A DNA stretch of 64,000 nt from Cernens ardua (GCF_051251085.1 NZ_JBPCZH010000007.1:1-64000); one strand, 5' to 3'; shown: positions 16,727 to 26,198, counted from the stretch's first letter. Program-made: numbers and translations. Notes: generated by a model from the letters alone, not told the origin.

Positions 16727-18551
16727 TCAAACCTCCTTCAGCATGGGCCAGATAGGCGAGGGGACCGCCAGGTTGACTCAGCTTGTCGAAATTCCCATAG
16801 GCCACCTGTTTGCCTTTTTTCAAGACAAGAATATGATCTGCCAGCCGCAACAGCTCCAGTCGGTGTGTCAGCATGATCATGCTTCGACCTTGACCCAGTG
16901 TCTCCAACCCATCAATGATTTTGCGTTCACTTTCAACATCCAGACTGGCAGTCGGTTCATCCAGAAGTGTCAGTGGCGCGTTACGCAGGAAGGCCCGTGC
17001 CAGAGAGATGCGCCTTGCCTGACCACCCGATACAGGTTGCCCACCTTCACCAATGAGTGTGGACAAGCCATTGGGTAGCGATTTTGCCCATGAATATAGC
17101 TCTGCCTTTTTCAATGCCGTCCACAGGTCTTCCTCTGTCGTGGATTCTGTCGCAGCCATATTGAGGTTATCAGCCAATGTTCCCTTGATAAGTGCTGCGT
17201 GCTGACCTACCCAGGCGAGGGATTTGTGCCAGTCGTTGTTGGGGATTTTGGCTATCGGTGTTTGATTACAGCTTACCTCGCCGGAAGTGGGTTGCATAAA
17301 ACCAAGCAGTATATTCAGCAATGTACTTTTACCTGCACCGCTTTGACCGATAACAGCAAGCGTTTCACCTTCGGCCAACGTAAAGTTGATATCTTCCAAA
17401 GCGTTGAAATGCGTACCGCTATAACGAGCGGTCAAGTGATCCACCTTGAGCTCAATCTGTTTGGGTACCGCCCAGCTATCTACATGTTGAGCGGCTTTCT
17501 TGCTAGCGACGTCATCCAACATCGGAATCAGGTTTTCAGCTGCTGCTTCTGCAGCCGCCTTGTCATGATAGAAAGTGCCAAGATCTCTTAACGGTTGATA
17601 AAATTCGGGTGCCAGAATCAGCATGAAAAGCCCTGAAAACAGGGATAGGCCATGATCCCACGTACCGAAGTGAAAGTGCCCCAAATAGGTAAAGCCAATA
17701 TAGATTGCTAAAATCGCAATAGAGACAGAAGAGAAAAATTCCAGGGCAGTAGATGACAAAAAGGCCAGCTTCAGCACTTTCATTGTGCGAATACGAAAGT
17801 CTTCTGACACTCTTTCCACCGCGCGTGCCTGTATACGTCCCAACCCAAACAGCTTCAGGGTAGGCAAGCCACGGATGGTATCAAGGAAGTGGCGGTTTAA
17901 ACGCCCCATTTCACGAAATTGTGCATCCTGCAGATTTTTGGCGCCCATTCCCACCATCGCCATGTTGAGGGGAATCATTGGACCCGTGATCAGAAAAACA
18001 AGACCTGCCGCCCAGTTGATGGGGAAGACAATCACCAGAATAATGAGTGGAATCAGACCACATAATGTCATCTGTGGCAGGAAATTGGCATAGAAACCAT
18101 CCAGTGCGTCTACTTCTTCCCATACACGGGTATTCAGAGTAGCGCTATGTTGATGCCTTACCCAGAGAGGGCCTTTTGTGTTCAATTGGCTCAGTAGGGC
18201 ATCCCGCACGGACTGACGCACCAGTATACTGGCTTTTGCCCCCGCGATGGTTTTGAAACGACTACATAGCCCTCGGGCGATGAATGCAAACGGCAATACA
18301 ATAACCGGTACGGTGATACTGCTAAAAGCCGCATGCTCAATGACCATTCGTTGTGCAATGATGGCAATCGCCCATGCCTGTATGAGCAGGAAGAGGGTAG
18401 ACACTCCGCCCATAATCACTGAAATACGTGGCCACTTTCCTGCACGTTTGGCATTTTGACGTAGCCATTTGGCGGGTGTCATGGAAAAGGACTCAGCCGG
18501 TGCATCAGTAGCGGACGGTGAGTTACTTTGGATTTGGTCACTATCAGTCAT
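16719..18551 (-). CDS. cydD: Heterodimeric ABC exporter CydD subunit
   Basis: A 610-residue ABC exporter half, first gene of cydDC. After a polar N-terminus rich in Ser and Pro come the membrane domain (from ~48), with the CydD-type ALLSQLNTKGPLWVRHQHSATLNTRVWEEVDALDGFYANFLPQ region, and a C-terminal ATPase with Walker A GQSGAGKST, signature VSGGQ and Walker B LTLLDEPTASLD. GGAGAG four bases before the ATG supports the start. The upstream spacer is long (about 925 bases), and no FNR- or ArcA-like site could be identified with confidence. Confidence 0.92.
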   Translation of the reverse strand: MTDSDQIQSNSPSATDAPAESFSMTPAKWLRQNAKRAGKWPRISVIMGGVSTLFLLIQAWAIAIIAQRMVIEHAAFSSITVPVIVLPFAFIARGLCSRFKTIAGAKASILVRQSVRDALLSQLNTKGPLWVRHQHSATLNTRVWEEVDALDGFYANFLPQMTLCGLIPLIILVIVFPINWAAGLVFLITGPMIPLNMAMVGMGAKNLQDAQFREMGRLNRHFLDTIRGLPTLKLFGLGRIQARAVERVSEDFRIRTMKVLKLAFLSSTALEFFSSVSIAILAIYIGFTYLGHFHFGTWDHGLSLFSGLFMLILAPEFYQPLRDLGTFYHDKAAAEAAAENLIPMLDDVASKKAAQHVDSWAVPKQIELKVDHLTARYSGTHFNALEDINFTLAEGETLAVIGQSGAGKSTLLNILLGFMQPTSGEVSCNQTPIAKIPNNDWHKSLAWVGQHAALIKGTLADNLNMAATESTTEEDLWTALKKAELYSWAKSLPNGLSTLIGEGGQPVSGGQARRISLARAFLRNAPLTLLDEPTASLDVESERKIIDGLETLGQGRSMIMLTHRLELLRLADHILVLKKGKQVAYGNFDKLSQPGGPLAYLAHAEGGLNV

Positions 18552-19476
18552 AAGCTCTCCAGATCAAGGCCATGATTTTAAGCCATTTTGAGTCACGATG
18601 TGCAGAGACCAACTGTCGCATAGCACTTTTTCTCCAAATCTGCTTTTTCCGGGACGCTCGTGCATCAGGCTTTTATTCACCGATTTGTCCATTCACGCGA
18701 GTCGTCTTCCTTCCGTGCGCGGGAATATGCATGTGAAGACATGTCCATAGAGCCTTGGCCTTTATATAAGGGAGATATCCCTATACCCAAATGTTTTGGA
18801 TACAGGATGTAAGGTGTGCCTGGATGTCGTAAAGGACCATTCTTGATACTCAAATGGGGTGAGGCACATGTTTGTCCACACTTTCTGTGGATAACCTTGT
18901 GAAAAAGCCCTTTTTATAGGCTCAAAGTCTAGGTCTCATAAGGGATGAGTACAAATTGTTCGTTTTTTGTACAGTTATAACTCTATGATTTTAAAAGAAA
19001 TGTTCCGATATCATTGGCCTGCAACGGGAATATGCATGTATGATGACGAGTTTGTTATGGATTTGTTTATTCAGTGGAAAAGTCAAGCCTACCTTTCATG
19101 AATTACTTAAAAAAATTACTTGAAAATCGTGTTTTTTTCCCTCCAAAACCAATGAAGGATTAAAACGTCCTGATCTTCGCCAAACATGTCACTTTGAAGA
19201 CAAATTTCGAGGGTTAACAAACCCATGGTATTCGATCACGGTACACATGTAGCATGCCAAATTTCACTCAAGAGATCGGAATGCCGTAGCCAGCCGAATG
19301 AGGAGGGCCTTAATCAGGAATGCGCTAAATCATGCCCGAAATAAGTAATGAATGCCGTAAGTTTTGGTTTGAAAATGATTGAATACAGATAAAATCAAGA
19401 TAACAAAATGGCTTGCCTACATCTGTAAGCAAGCCTTATGAGTTGATTGGGAATGTCGTCAGACATTACGCACGTA
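18552..19476. other. Long non-coding region between gltX and cydD, with inverted DnaA-box pair
   Basis: About 925 bases with no credible gene. At 18872-18894 lies TTGTCCACA-CTTTC-TGTGGATAA, two facing DnaA-type boxes (the right one a perfect TTATCCACA on the minus strand). A one-mismatch box TTATTCACC lies at 18673-18681. The part from 18960 to 19150 is AT-rich. The gltX terminator lies at the right end. Confidence 0.5.
19404..19435 (-). terminator. Rho-independent terminator after gltX
   Basis: GGCTTGC and GCAAGCC arms around a 12-base loop; on the minus strand it is followed by ATTTTGTT. It lies about 40 bases past the gltX stop codon. Confidence 0.75.
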
Positions 19477-20973
19477 TCAATCCATGTCTGTAAAGGAGAT
19501 AGCCCGGAAGCTTTTTTCCAGAGATTTTGCTTTTTTCTTCGAAACTCCACCGAGTACTTCGATAGCGTTTCGCAAACGGGCTCGTGTGATATCTGATCCG
19601 ACGATAGTCATGATATCCAGAACAGAAGTAGAGCTCAGGCTGCCTGTCATCGCCATGAAGACCGGTGCCAATAAAACTTTCAGCTTGATCTGATAATGTT
19701 CTGACAGTTGTTTTGCTTCATGCATCAAATGAGCCTTGTCCCATGTGCGTAAAGCTTCAAAGCGCCACACAAGGAATTGGAGTAGTTCTTTCTGTTGTTC
19801 AAGCGGCAGTGCAATGGGCTCGAAATCGTCCTGTTCCAGTTTGGGGATGCCTGAGAAGAAGGGCTCCGCCAGTGGGATGACGTCTGAGAGCGTATGAATA
19901 CGTGGACGAATTTCCGGCAGGATACTGTCAAGATAAGCGCGATTGAATGCCCACTTCTGTAACGCTTCCAGCAGCTGGGTATTATCCAGATCTTCCCGAA
20001 TATAAACACTATTCAACCAGCCGAGTTTATCAGGGTCAAAGATAGGGCCACCCAACGAAATTCTGTGAATATCGAAGTTTGCTTCCATCTCGGACAACGT
20101 GAATTTTTCACTTCCATCCGGCATCGACCACCCCATGCGCCCCAGGTAGTTAAGGAGCGCTTGAGGCAAATACCCCATACGACGGTAATAATTGATGGAG
20201 GTTGGGTTCTTGCGTTTTGATAGTTTCGTTTTATCGGGATTGCGTAAAAGGGGTAGATGACATAGTACCGGCATATCCCAACCGAAGTATTCATAGAGCA
20301 GCTTGTGTTTGGATGCAGAGTTGATCCATTCCTCACCGCGCAGTACGTGAGTGATCTCCATCAGGTGGTCATCCACGACATTGGCCAGGTGATAGGTGGG
20401 CATCCCGTCGGATTTCATCAGGATCTGAGCATCTACCTGTGCCCAGTCTAGCTCAATAGGCCCACGCAAGAGGTCATCGACGACGCAAATACCCTCTGTC
20501 GGTACTTTCATCCTGACAACATATGGGGCACCTGCGGCTTCACGGCGTTTGGTTTCTTCTTCCGGCAGAATCAGGTCATCCTGTTTCAATGCCGTAAAGT
20601 TGCCGGATGCCTTTCGGGTCTCGCGTAATTCATTGAGCTCTTCAGCAGTCAGGTACGATTTGAAGGCATGTCCGGCATCCAATAATTGCTGAACATGTTT
20701 TTTGTAGATATCCCCGCGCTCACTTTGGCGGTAAGGGGCGAAAGGGCCCCCAATGTCCGGGCCTTCGCTCCATTCGATCCCCATCCAATGCAATGAGTCG
20801 AAGATCATTTGTTCCGATTCCGATGTGGAACGGGTCAGATCAGTATCTTCAATGCGGAGGATAAACTCGCCACCATACTGTTTTGCGAAACAAAGGTTGA
20901 ACAGTGCCACATAGGCAGTCCCTACGTGGGGATCACCTGTGGGGGAAGGAGCAATGCGTGTGCGAACGGTCAT
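19477..20973 (-). CDS. gltX: Glutamyl-tRNA synthetase
   Basis: A 498-residue class I aminoacyl-tRNA synthetase that charges tRNA-Glu. It begins MTVRTRIAPSPTGDPHVGTAY with the HIGH-type motif as HVGT (residues 16-19). It has the KMSKS-type motif as KLSKRKNP at about residue 255, and the GltX blocks RIEDTD and GEEWINSASKH. The C-terminal helical anticodon-binding domain is present, and length is normal for the gammaproteobacterial enzyme. It is a single gene with its own terminator. Confidence 0.95.
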   Translation of the reverse strand: MTVRTRIAPSPTGDPHVGTAYVALFNLCFAKQYGGEFILRIEDTDLTRSTSESEQMIFDSLHWMGIEWSEGPDIGGPFAPYRQSERGDIYKKHVQQLLDAGHAFKSYLTAEELNELRETRKASGNFTALKQDDLILPEEETKRREAAGAPYVVRMKVPTEGICVVDDLLRGPIELDWAQVDAQILMKSDGMPTYHLANVVDDHLMEITHVLRGEEWINSASKHKLLYEYFGWDMPVLCHLPLLRNPDKTKLSKRKNPTSINYYRRMGYLPQALLNYLGRMGWSMPDGSEKFTLSEMEANFDIHRISLGGPIFDPDKLGWLNSVYIREDLDNTQLLEALQKWAFNRAYLDSILPEIRPRIHTLSDVIPLAEPFFSGIPKLEQDDFEPIALPLEQQKELLQFLVWRFEALRTWDKAHLMHEAKQLSEHYQIKLKVLLAPVFMAMTGSLSSTSVLDIMTIVGSDITRARLRNAIEVLGGVSKKKAKSLEKSFRAISFTDMD

Positions 20974-21142
20974 GGGATAAGCCTTGTGATGCTAGCGCTA
21001 TATTCTGAAAAGTGGTGCTATTTTCGCATGAATGCTTAAGGTCGCAAACTACTCATTGCCTGAAATTTTTCATTTCTCATACATTTTCGGGGGAAAAATC
21101 ATTCGAGGTAGATACTTTTAGACAGATGGCTAACCTTTATAA

Positions 21143-21190
21143 GGAACAGGAACAGGAACAGGAACAGGAACAGGAACAGGAACAGGAACA
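21143..21190 (+). repeat. Hexanucleotide microsatellite (GGAACA)8
   Basis: Eight perfect copies of GGAACA (48 bases) between gltX and gltA. It lies about 170 bases upstream of gltX as read on the minus strand. Confidence 0.97.
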
Positions 21191-21309
21191 GATGAGAGTG
21201 CCAGGAACCGTTATCGCCTCGCGTCTTCTTGTCAATTCTGGAACTTCTCACGATAAAAGAATACGGACGAATCTAGAACATCTGACTATTGGACAGGATT
21301 CAATTAATG

Positions 21310-21335
21310 AAAAGGCCTCTCATGGAGAGGCCTTT
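21310..21335 (-). terminator. Rho-independent terminator after gltA
   Basis: AAAGGCCTCTC and GAGAGGCCTTTT arms around a short loop; the minus strand ends in TTTTC. It lies just past the gltA stop codon. Confidence 0.8.
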
Positions 21336-21368
21336 GACATAGATGCTTAACCAAAAGCATGAAGAAGA

Positions 21369-22670
21369 TCAATTGTCGTTTGTATGATCCGCTGGATAGT
21401 GGCGTTCTCCTACACCAGTATAGAGCTGACGCGGGCGGCCAATCCGAGTGCCTTTGCTGATCATTTCATTCCAGTGTGAAATCCATCCCACCGTGCGTGC
21501 TACTGCAAAGATTACAGTAAACATGTTCGTGGGAATTTTCATTGCCTTGAGAATGATGCCTGAGTAGAAATCAACGTTTGGGTAAAGTTTGCGTTCAATG
21601 AAGTATTCATCTTCGAGGGCAATCTGCTCAAGTCGCATAGCGATTTTGAGTTGAGGATCGTTCCCATGCCCTAGCTCGTTCAATACCTCGGCACATGTCT
21701 CCTTCATGACCTTCGCGCGTGGGTCGAAGTTACGGTAGACACGATGACCGAATCCCATCAGCCGGAAGCTATCATTCTTATCTTTGGCTCTGTCCACGAA
21801 GCGTTGGATATTTTCTTCCGAATCCTCACCGATCTCATTCAACATGTTAAGGACAGCCTCGTTGGCACCGCCATGCGCTGGTCCCCATAGCGCAGCAATG
21901 CCAGAGCTGATGCAGGCATAGGGATTGGCTCCCGTAGAACCTACCAAACGTACGGTAGAGGTCGAGGCATTTTGTTCATGGTCAGCATGCAACATGAATA
22001 TCCTGTCCATCGCACGAGCCAGCACGGGATTCACCTTGTATTCCTCACACGGGGTACTGAACATCATGTGCAGGAAGTTTTCTGCATAGCCGAGGTTGTT
22101 CCGTGGATAGGTAAAAGGTTGCCCGATACTGTACTTGTAGCACATGGCCGCCAGGGTTGGCATTTTCGCAATCAAACGATGGGCGGCAGATATGCGATCG
22201 TTTTCATGACTAATTTCCAAACTATCATGATAGAAGCCCGCCAATGCCCCTACCGTGCCACACATGATAGCCATTGGATGCGCATCACGTCTGAATCCGC
22301 GGAAGAAGTGGTGTACCTGTTCATGAATCATCGTGTGATAACGGATGTCATGAGTGAACTGTTCATATTCTTCCGGAGTAGGCAGTTCGCCATTCAATAA
22401 AAGATAGCTCAACTCCAGATAATTGGAGTATTTCGCCAGCTCATCAATAGGATAACCGCGATGTAAAAGAAGCCCTTTTTGACCATCGATGTAAGTAATG
22501 GCTGATTCACAGGCAGCAGTAGATACAAAACCCGGGTCATAGGTGAAATAACCCGACCCCCCCAGTTTTCTGACGTCAACCACATCGGGCCCCAGTGTGC
22601 CGGAGTATACAGGTAGAGTGACATCTACCCGGTTGCTATCAATATCCAGTTCTGCTGTTTTGTTGGCCAT
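21369..22670 (-). CDS. gltA: Citrate synthase (type II, hexameric)
   Basis: A 433-residue enzyme that joins acetyl-CoA and oxaloacetate to citrate. It has the features of the long Gram-negative type: an N-terminal beta domain, catalytic residues in the MLHADHEQNASTSTVRLVGS block (~235-254) and PAHGGANEAVLNML (~269-282), and the RLMGFGHRVYRNFDPRA block (~310-326). GGAGAG six bases upstream supports the start. It is transcribed away from sdhCDAB across a ~1-kb spacer, the usual arrangement in gammaproteobacteria. Confidence 0.96.
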   Translation of the reverse strand: MANKTAELDIDSNRVDVTLPVYSGTLGPDVVDVRKLGGSGYFTYDPGFVSTAACESAITYIDGQKGLLLHRGYPIDELAKYSNYLELSYLLLNGELPTPEEYEQFTHDIRYHTMIHEQVHHFFRGFRRDAHPMAIMCGTVGALAGFYHDSLEISHENDRISAAHRLIAKMPTLAAMCYKYSIGQPFTYPRNNLGYAENFLHMMFSTPCEEYKVNPVLARAMDRIFMLHADHEQNASTSTVRLVGSTGANPYACISSGIAALWGPAHGGANEAVLNMLNEIGEDSEENIQRFVDRAKDKNDSFRLMGFGHRVYRNFDPRAKVMKETCAEVLNELGHGNDPQLKIAMRLEQIALEDEYFIERKLYPNVDFYSGIILKAMKIPTNMFTVIFAVARTVGWISHWNEMISKGTRIGRPRQLYTGVGERHYPADHTNDN

Positions 22671-22888
22671 GCTCTCCGACTCCTCATGCTAATACTGCGC
22701 TCTTTATTTCTTTATCAGGGAAGTGAATTCAGGAGAATTTGCCCTTGATTTGCAGGGCTCATTACCCAAACAGCTTCCATTTCTACGGGTGAACCTGGCG
22801 CTATTGACTCGTAGAGTGTAGGGATGAAACAGTAAGCATTTTTCTGCCTTGCTCAAGTACCTCGCGTTCATCCCTTGTCGTTATATAA

Positions 22889-22955
22889 CTGTAGTTATAC
22901 CTGTAGTTATTGCCTGTAGTTATTGCCTGTAGGTGTACCTATAGCTGTGCCTGTA
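22889..22955 (+). repeat. Imperfect tandem repeat, 12-13-bp unit
   Basis: Five to six copies of a unit close to CTGTAGTTATTGC: two 13-bp copies are identical (22901-22913 and 22914-22926), and the flanking 12-bp copies differ by a few bases. It runs straight into the next array. Confidence 0.85.
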
Positions 22956-23055
22956 GTTGATATTGAATGAGTTGATATTGAATCTAAGTTGATATTGAAC
23001 CTGAGTTAATACTGAACATATGTTGATACTGAACCTGAGTTATATCTGAATTCGA
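22956..23055 (+). repeat. Imperfect tandem repeat, 15-17-bp unit
   Basis: Six copies of a unit close to GTTGATACTGAACCTGA. Unit starts are at 22956, 22971, 22988, 23005, 23022 and 23039; five units are exactly 17 bp long. It lies in the spacer between gltA and sdhC. Confidence 0.88.
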
Positions 23056-23457
23056 GACGGATCTGTTCCGCTAGTCTGTAGAGTAGTGAATATACTCTCT
23101 GACGACTGATCCATTGCGACTTCACCGGGCAATTCCCCGATTACCTCTTGCTCACTACCGGTTTAACCAACCCTTCGTCGCCTATTCGATTCTTACTTGA
23201 AACATGCACAGACACATAGTGTATCCCTTTGGGAGGAGTAGAGGGTTTAGCCGATCGTCTAATATAAGGTGTGTTTTGCTATGACATGGCCGCTTATCCC
23301 ATAGAGAGATTCCAAAAAAGGGCGCGTAATGAGAGGTTGGGAATAACAAAGCAATATTCCAGTGGAGGCACAGGTACATTCCACAGTCTGCTTAATAAAC
23401 CAAGGAGAGATGCGTAAAGCCTATACTTTAAGCTAAGTTTGTTCGCCCGTACTTCGA

Positions 23458-23486
23458 TTGTACAAACGTTAAGGAGGTCTTATACT
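23458..23486 (+). promoter_or_regulatory. Putative sigma-70 promoter for sdhCDAB
   Basis: TTGTAC (23458-23463), a 17-base spacer, then TATACT (23481-23486). The -10 element is good and the -35 weak. It would give a leader of about 170 bases before sdhC. A perfect AAGGAGGT lies in the spacer at about 23471 without a start codon after it. Confidence 0.45.
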
Positions 23487-23663
23487 ACTAATCCGTCATA
23501 GCAAGTATCGAGATCCGATCTGATCTTCCGATTCCGTGGGAATATGCTGCTTTGTGGGCGGTGATTCGAGTGAACTGGGAGTTTTTGACGGCATCCTGAT
23601 ATGGCGTCCAAAAAAACCAAACAGAAATCCGTGTGAAAGTCAGCCGGATGAGAGAATTTCACC

Positions 23664-24062
23664 GTGACCAACAAACAGCCTATAAAGGCTGCCGATAGAC
23701 CAGTCAATCTGGATATCAGTACGATACGGCAGCCACTACCCGCCATTATTTCCATAACCCATCGTGTTACCGGGGTTTTCCTTTTTATCGGCCTCATCTT
23801 CGCCCTTTGGGCATTCGATAAATCGCTTTCTTCTCCTCAGGGCTTTGCAGCTGTTCATCATGCATTCGCACACAACTTTCTGGCAAAACTGATCGCCTGG
23901 GGGCTTCTATCCTCATTGGGTTGGCATTTTGTTGCCGGTATCCGTCATTTGGCAATGGACATGCACTATGCCGATGACAAGGAAGGCGGCATGCGTACTT
24001 CCAAACTGGTATTGATTGCCGGTTTTGTCCTGATTGTGCTCGCGGGGGTATGGGTATGGTAA
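23664..24062 (+). CDS. sdhC: Succinate dehydrogenase cytochrome b556 subunit
   Basis: A 132-residue membrane subunit of complex II with three membrane helices. It has the SdhC signature RPVNLDI...PAIISITHRVTGVFLF near the N-terminus, and the haem-ligand His region in WHFVAGIRHLAMDM (~91-104). With SdhD it anchors SdhAB to the membrane and binds quinone and haem b. The start codon is GTG with a weak upstream GAGAG. Its end overlaps the start of sdhD by seven bases. Confidence 0.93.
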   Translation: MTNKQPIKAADRPVNLDISTIRQPLPAIISITHRVTGVFLFIGLIFALWAFDKSLSSPQGFAAVHHAFAHNFLAKLIAWGLLSSLGWHFVAGIRHLAMDMHYADDKEGGMRTSKLVLIAGFVLIVLAGVWVW

Positions 24063-24403
24063 CTGTTATTACAAATCTAACGCGCAACGGTTTGTCCGAC
24101 TGGCTTGTACAGCGGGTGTCCGCCGTTATCCTTGCCCTATATACCCTGTTCATGGTGCTTTATCTTCTGTTTCACCCTCACTTGAATTATGCCGAGTGGT
24201 CCGGGTTGTTCGAAAATAATGCCATGCGAGTATTTACCCTGGCAGCTGCGCTTTCCATTGCTGCCCATGCATGGATTGGGGTATGGACCATTCTGACTGA
24301 TTACGTCAAATGTGCTTTTGCACGGTTGATCATACAGGTTGTTGTGATCCTCGCGCTTTTCGCTTTTGTTGTCTGGTCAGTGCTAGTGATGTGGGGAGCC
24401 TGA
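24056..24403 (+). CDS. sdhD: Succinate dehydrogenase membrane anchor subunit
   Basis: A 115-residue protein with three membrane helices and the SdhD block LSDWLVQRVSAVILALYTLF at the N-terminus. AHAWIGVWTILTDYVK (~74-89) carries the conserved haem-side His and Asp-Tyr quinone-site residues. It is the second anchor of complex II. Its ATG overlaps the sdhC stop codon (ATGGTAA), so the two are coupled. An in-frame ATG six bases upstream (24050) is possible but less likely. Confidence 0.92.
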   Translation: MVTVITNLTRNGLSDWLVQRVSAVILALYTLFMVLYLLFHPHLNYAEWSGLFENNAMRVFTLAAALSIAAHAWIGVWTILTDYVKCAFARLIIQVVVILALFAFVVWSVLVMWGA

Positions 24404-24409
24404 TTTATT

Positions 24410-26182
24410 ATGTCACATATTCATGAAATGACGTTTGATGCCATCGTTATCGGTGGTGGTGGTGCGGGTATGCGTGCGGGCCTGGAGCTTTCCAAGTCCG
24501 GCAAGAAAACTGCAGTTCTGACCAAGGTATTCCCTACGCGTTCCCATACTGTTTCGGCACAGGGAGGAATCACCAGTGCCATTGCCAGTGCCGACCCGAA
24601 TGATGACTGGCGTTGGCATATGTATGACACCGTAAAAGGTTCTGATTACATTGGTGATCAGGATGCGATTGAGTATATGTGTGCTGAGGGGCCAAGTGCG
24701 GTCTTTGAGCTTGAGCATATGGGCCTTCCTTTTTCCCGATTCGATAACGGTCGTATTTATCAGCGACCTTTTGGTGGGCAGTCCAAGGATTATGGTCATG
24801 GTGGGCAGGCGGCGCGTACCTGTGCCGCGGCGGACCGTACCGGGCACGCATTGTTGCATACGCTTTATCAGAATAACCTGCGTAGCGGTACCGAGTTTCT
24901 GGAAGAGTGGTATGCCGTTGATCTGGTCAAGAATGCAGCCAATGCTGTCGTTGGTGTCATTGCCATCAATATAGAGACCGGCGAAGAGGTATTGATCAAG
25001 GCCAAAGCCACTGTATTGGCAACCGGGGGCGCTGGTCGTATTTTTGCATCCACCACCAATGCATTGATCAACACGGGTGATGGTGTTGGCATGGCACTCC
25101 GTGCCGGCTTCACTGTACAGGATATGGAAATGTGGCAGTTCCATCCCACCGGTATTTATGAAGCAGGGGTGCTGGTAACAGAGGGTTGCCGTGGTGAGGG
25201 AGGTTATCTCATCAATAAGGACGGCGAACGCTTCATGGAACGCTATGCCCCCAATGCCAAGGATTTGGCTAGCCGTGATGTCGTGGCACGTTCCATGGTG
25301 CTGGAAATGAAGGATGGTCGTGGTTGTGGTGAGAAAGGAGACCACGTGCTGCTGAAGCTGGACCATCTGGGTGAAGAGGTTCTCAAGAAACGCCTGCCCG
25401 GTATCATCGAACTGTCCAAAACATTTGCGCATGTCGATCCGGTCAAGGAGCCAATCCCGGTAACACCCACGTGCCACTATATGATGGGGGGAATTCCCAC
25501 CAATGTGCATGGTCAGGCCCTGCAAATTGATGATAAGGGGAATGCCAAACCCATCGATGGTTTGTACGCCTGTGGTGAGGTCGCCTGTGTTTCTGTTCAC
25601 GGCGGCAATCGTCTGGGGGGTAATTCACTGCTTGATCTGGTGGTGTTTGGCCGTGCAGCGGGGCGTTATATTGAAAGTGTCCTGAATGATGGTGTCGATG
25701 GGCTTGAGCCTACAGATGATGAGGTCAATCATGCACTCGCGCGTCTGAGACGCTGGGATGATTCCACTGAGGGTGAGTCTGTGCCTGAGCTAAAAGCAGA
25801 GCTTCAGGATATTATGCAAATGCACTTTGGTGTATTCCGTACTGAAAAACCAATGCTGGAAGGTGTTGAAAAACTCAAGGATCTGCGTACACGTATTGAC
25901 AACGCTCACTTGAAAGACAAATCAAAAACCTTCAACACGGCACGTATCGAAGCATTGGAACTGGATAATCTTTTCGAGGTGGCTGAGGCAACCGCTATAT
26001 CAGCGCTCAACCGTAAAGAGAGTCGTGGCGCTCATTCCCGCGAAGACTATCCTGATCGTGATGACGAAAACTGGCTGAAACATTCGGTTTACTATCCGAC
26101 TGAAAAGCGTCTTGGCAAGCGTGATGTCAATATGAAACCGAAAACAGTTCCACCGTTTGAGCCAAAAATTCGTACTTATTGA
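24410..26182 (+). CDS. sdhA: Succinate dehydrogenase flavoprotein subunit
   Basis: A 590-residue catalytic subunit that oxidises succinate to fumarate. The FAD-binding GGGGAG motif is at residues 15-20. The covalent flavin site is His46 in SHTVSAQGG. The substrate-site block is HPTGIYEAGVLVTEGCRGEGG, and the active-site Arg region is RGAHSREDYPDRDD near residue 545. It starts seven bases after sdhD within one operon. Length is that of E. coli SdhA. Confidence 0.97.
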   Translation: MSHIHEMTFDAIVIGGGGAGMRAGLELSKSGKKTAVLTKVFPTRSHTVSAQGGITSAIASADPNDDWRWHMYDTVKGSDYIGDQDAIEYMCAEGPSAVFELEHMGLPFSRFDNGRIYQRPFGGQSKDYGHGGQAARTCAAADRTGHALLHTLYQNNLRSGTEFLEEWYAVDLVKNAANAVVGVIAINIETGEEVLIKAKATVLATGGAGRIFASTTNALINTGDGVGMALRAGFTVQDMEMWQFHPTGIYEAGVLVTEGCRGEGGYLINKDGERFMERYAPNAKDLASRDVVARSMVLEMKDGRGCGEKGDHVLLKLDHLGEEVLKKRLPGIIELSKTFAHVDPVKEPIPVTPTCHYMMGGIPTNVHGQALQIDDKGNAKPIDGLYACGEVACVSVHGGNRLGGNSLLDLVVFGRAAGRYIESVLNDGVDGLEPTDDEVNHALARLRRWDDSTEGESVPELKAELQDIMQMHFGVFRTEKPMLEGVEKLKDLRTRIDNAHLKDKSKTFNTARIEALELDNLFEVAEATAISALNRKESRGAHSREDYPDRDDENWLKHSVYYPTEKRLGKRDVNMKPKTVPPFEPKIRTY

Positions 26183-26198
26183 TGGGGAAGGTTAGCTC

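Larger units (their letters stand above)
20974..21368. other. Intergenic region between gltX and gltA
   Basis: About 395 bases holding a GGAACA microsatellite and the gltA terminator. A plus-strand frame through it would encode a run of Glu-Gln repeats but lacks a ribosome-binding site, so I do not call it a gene. Confidence 0.5.
22671..23663. other. Divergent gltA-sdhC regulatory region with tandem repeats
   Basis: About 990 bases without a gene. It holds two adjacent tandem arrays (22889-23055), a small hairpin AGAGTA-GTGAA-TACTCT near 23082-23100, and a likely promoter for sdhC around 23458-23486. Confidence 0.6.

Noticed and set aside
18552..19476. The chromosomal replication origin
   Set aside because: Only two to three DnaA boxes and no neighbouring dnaA, dnaN, rpmH, gidA or mioC.
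21012..21350. A 112-codon plus-strand frame with a Glu-Gln run between gltX and gltA
   Set aside because: No ribosome-binding site; it crosses the gltA terminator and a microsatellite. It is reported only as a repeat.
24413..25600. A 395-codon minus-strand frame opposite sdhA
   Set aside because: It is the shadow of a well-supported conserved gene; its product has no family features and no ribosome-binding site.
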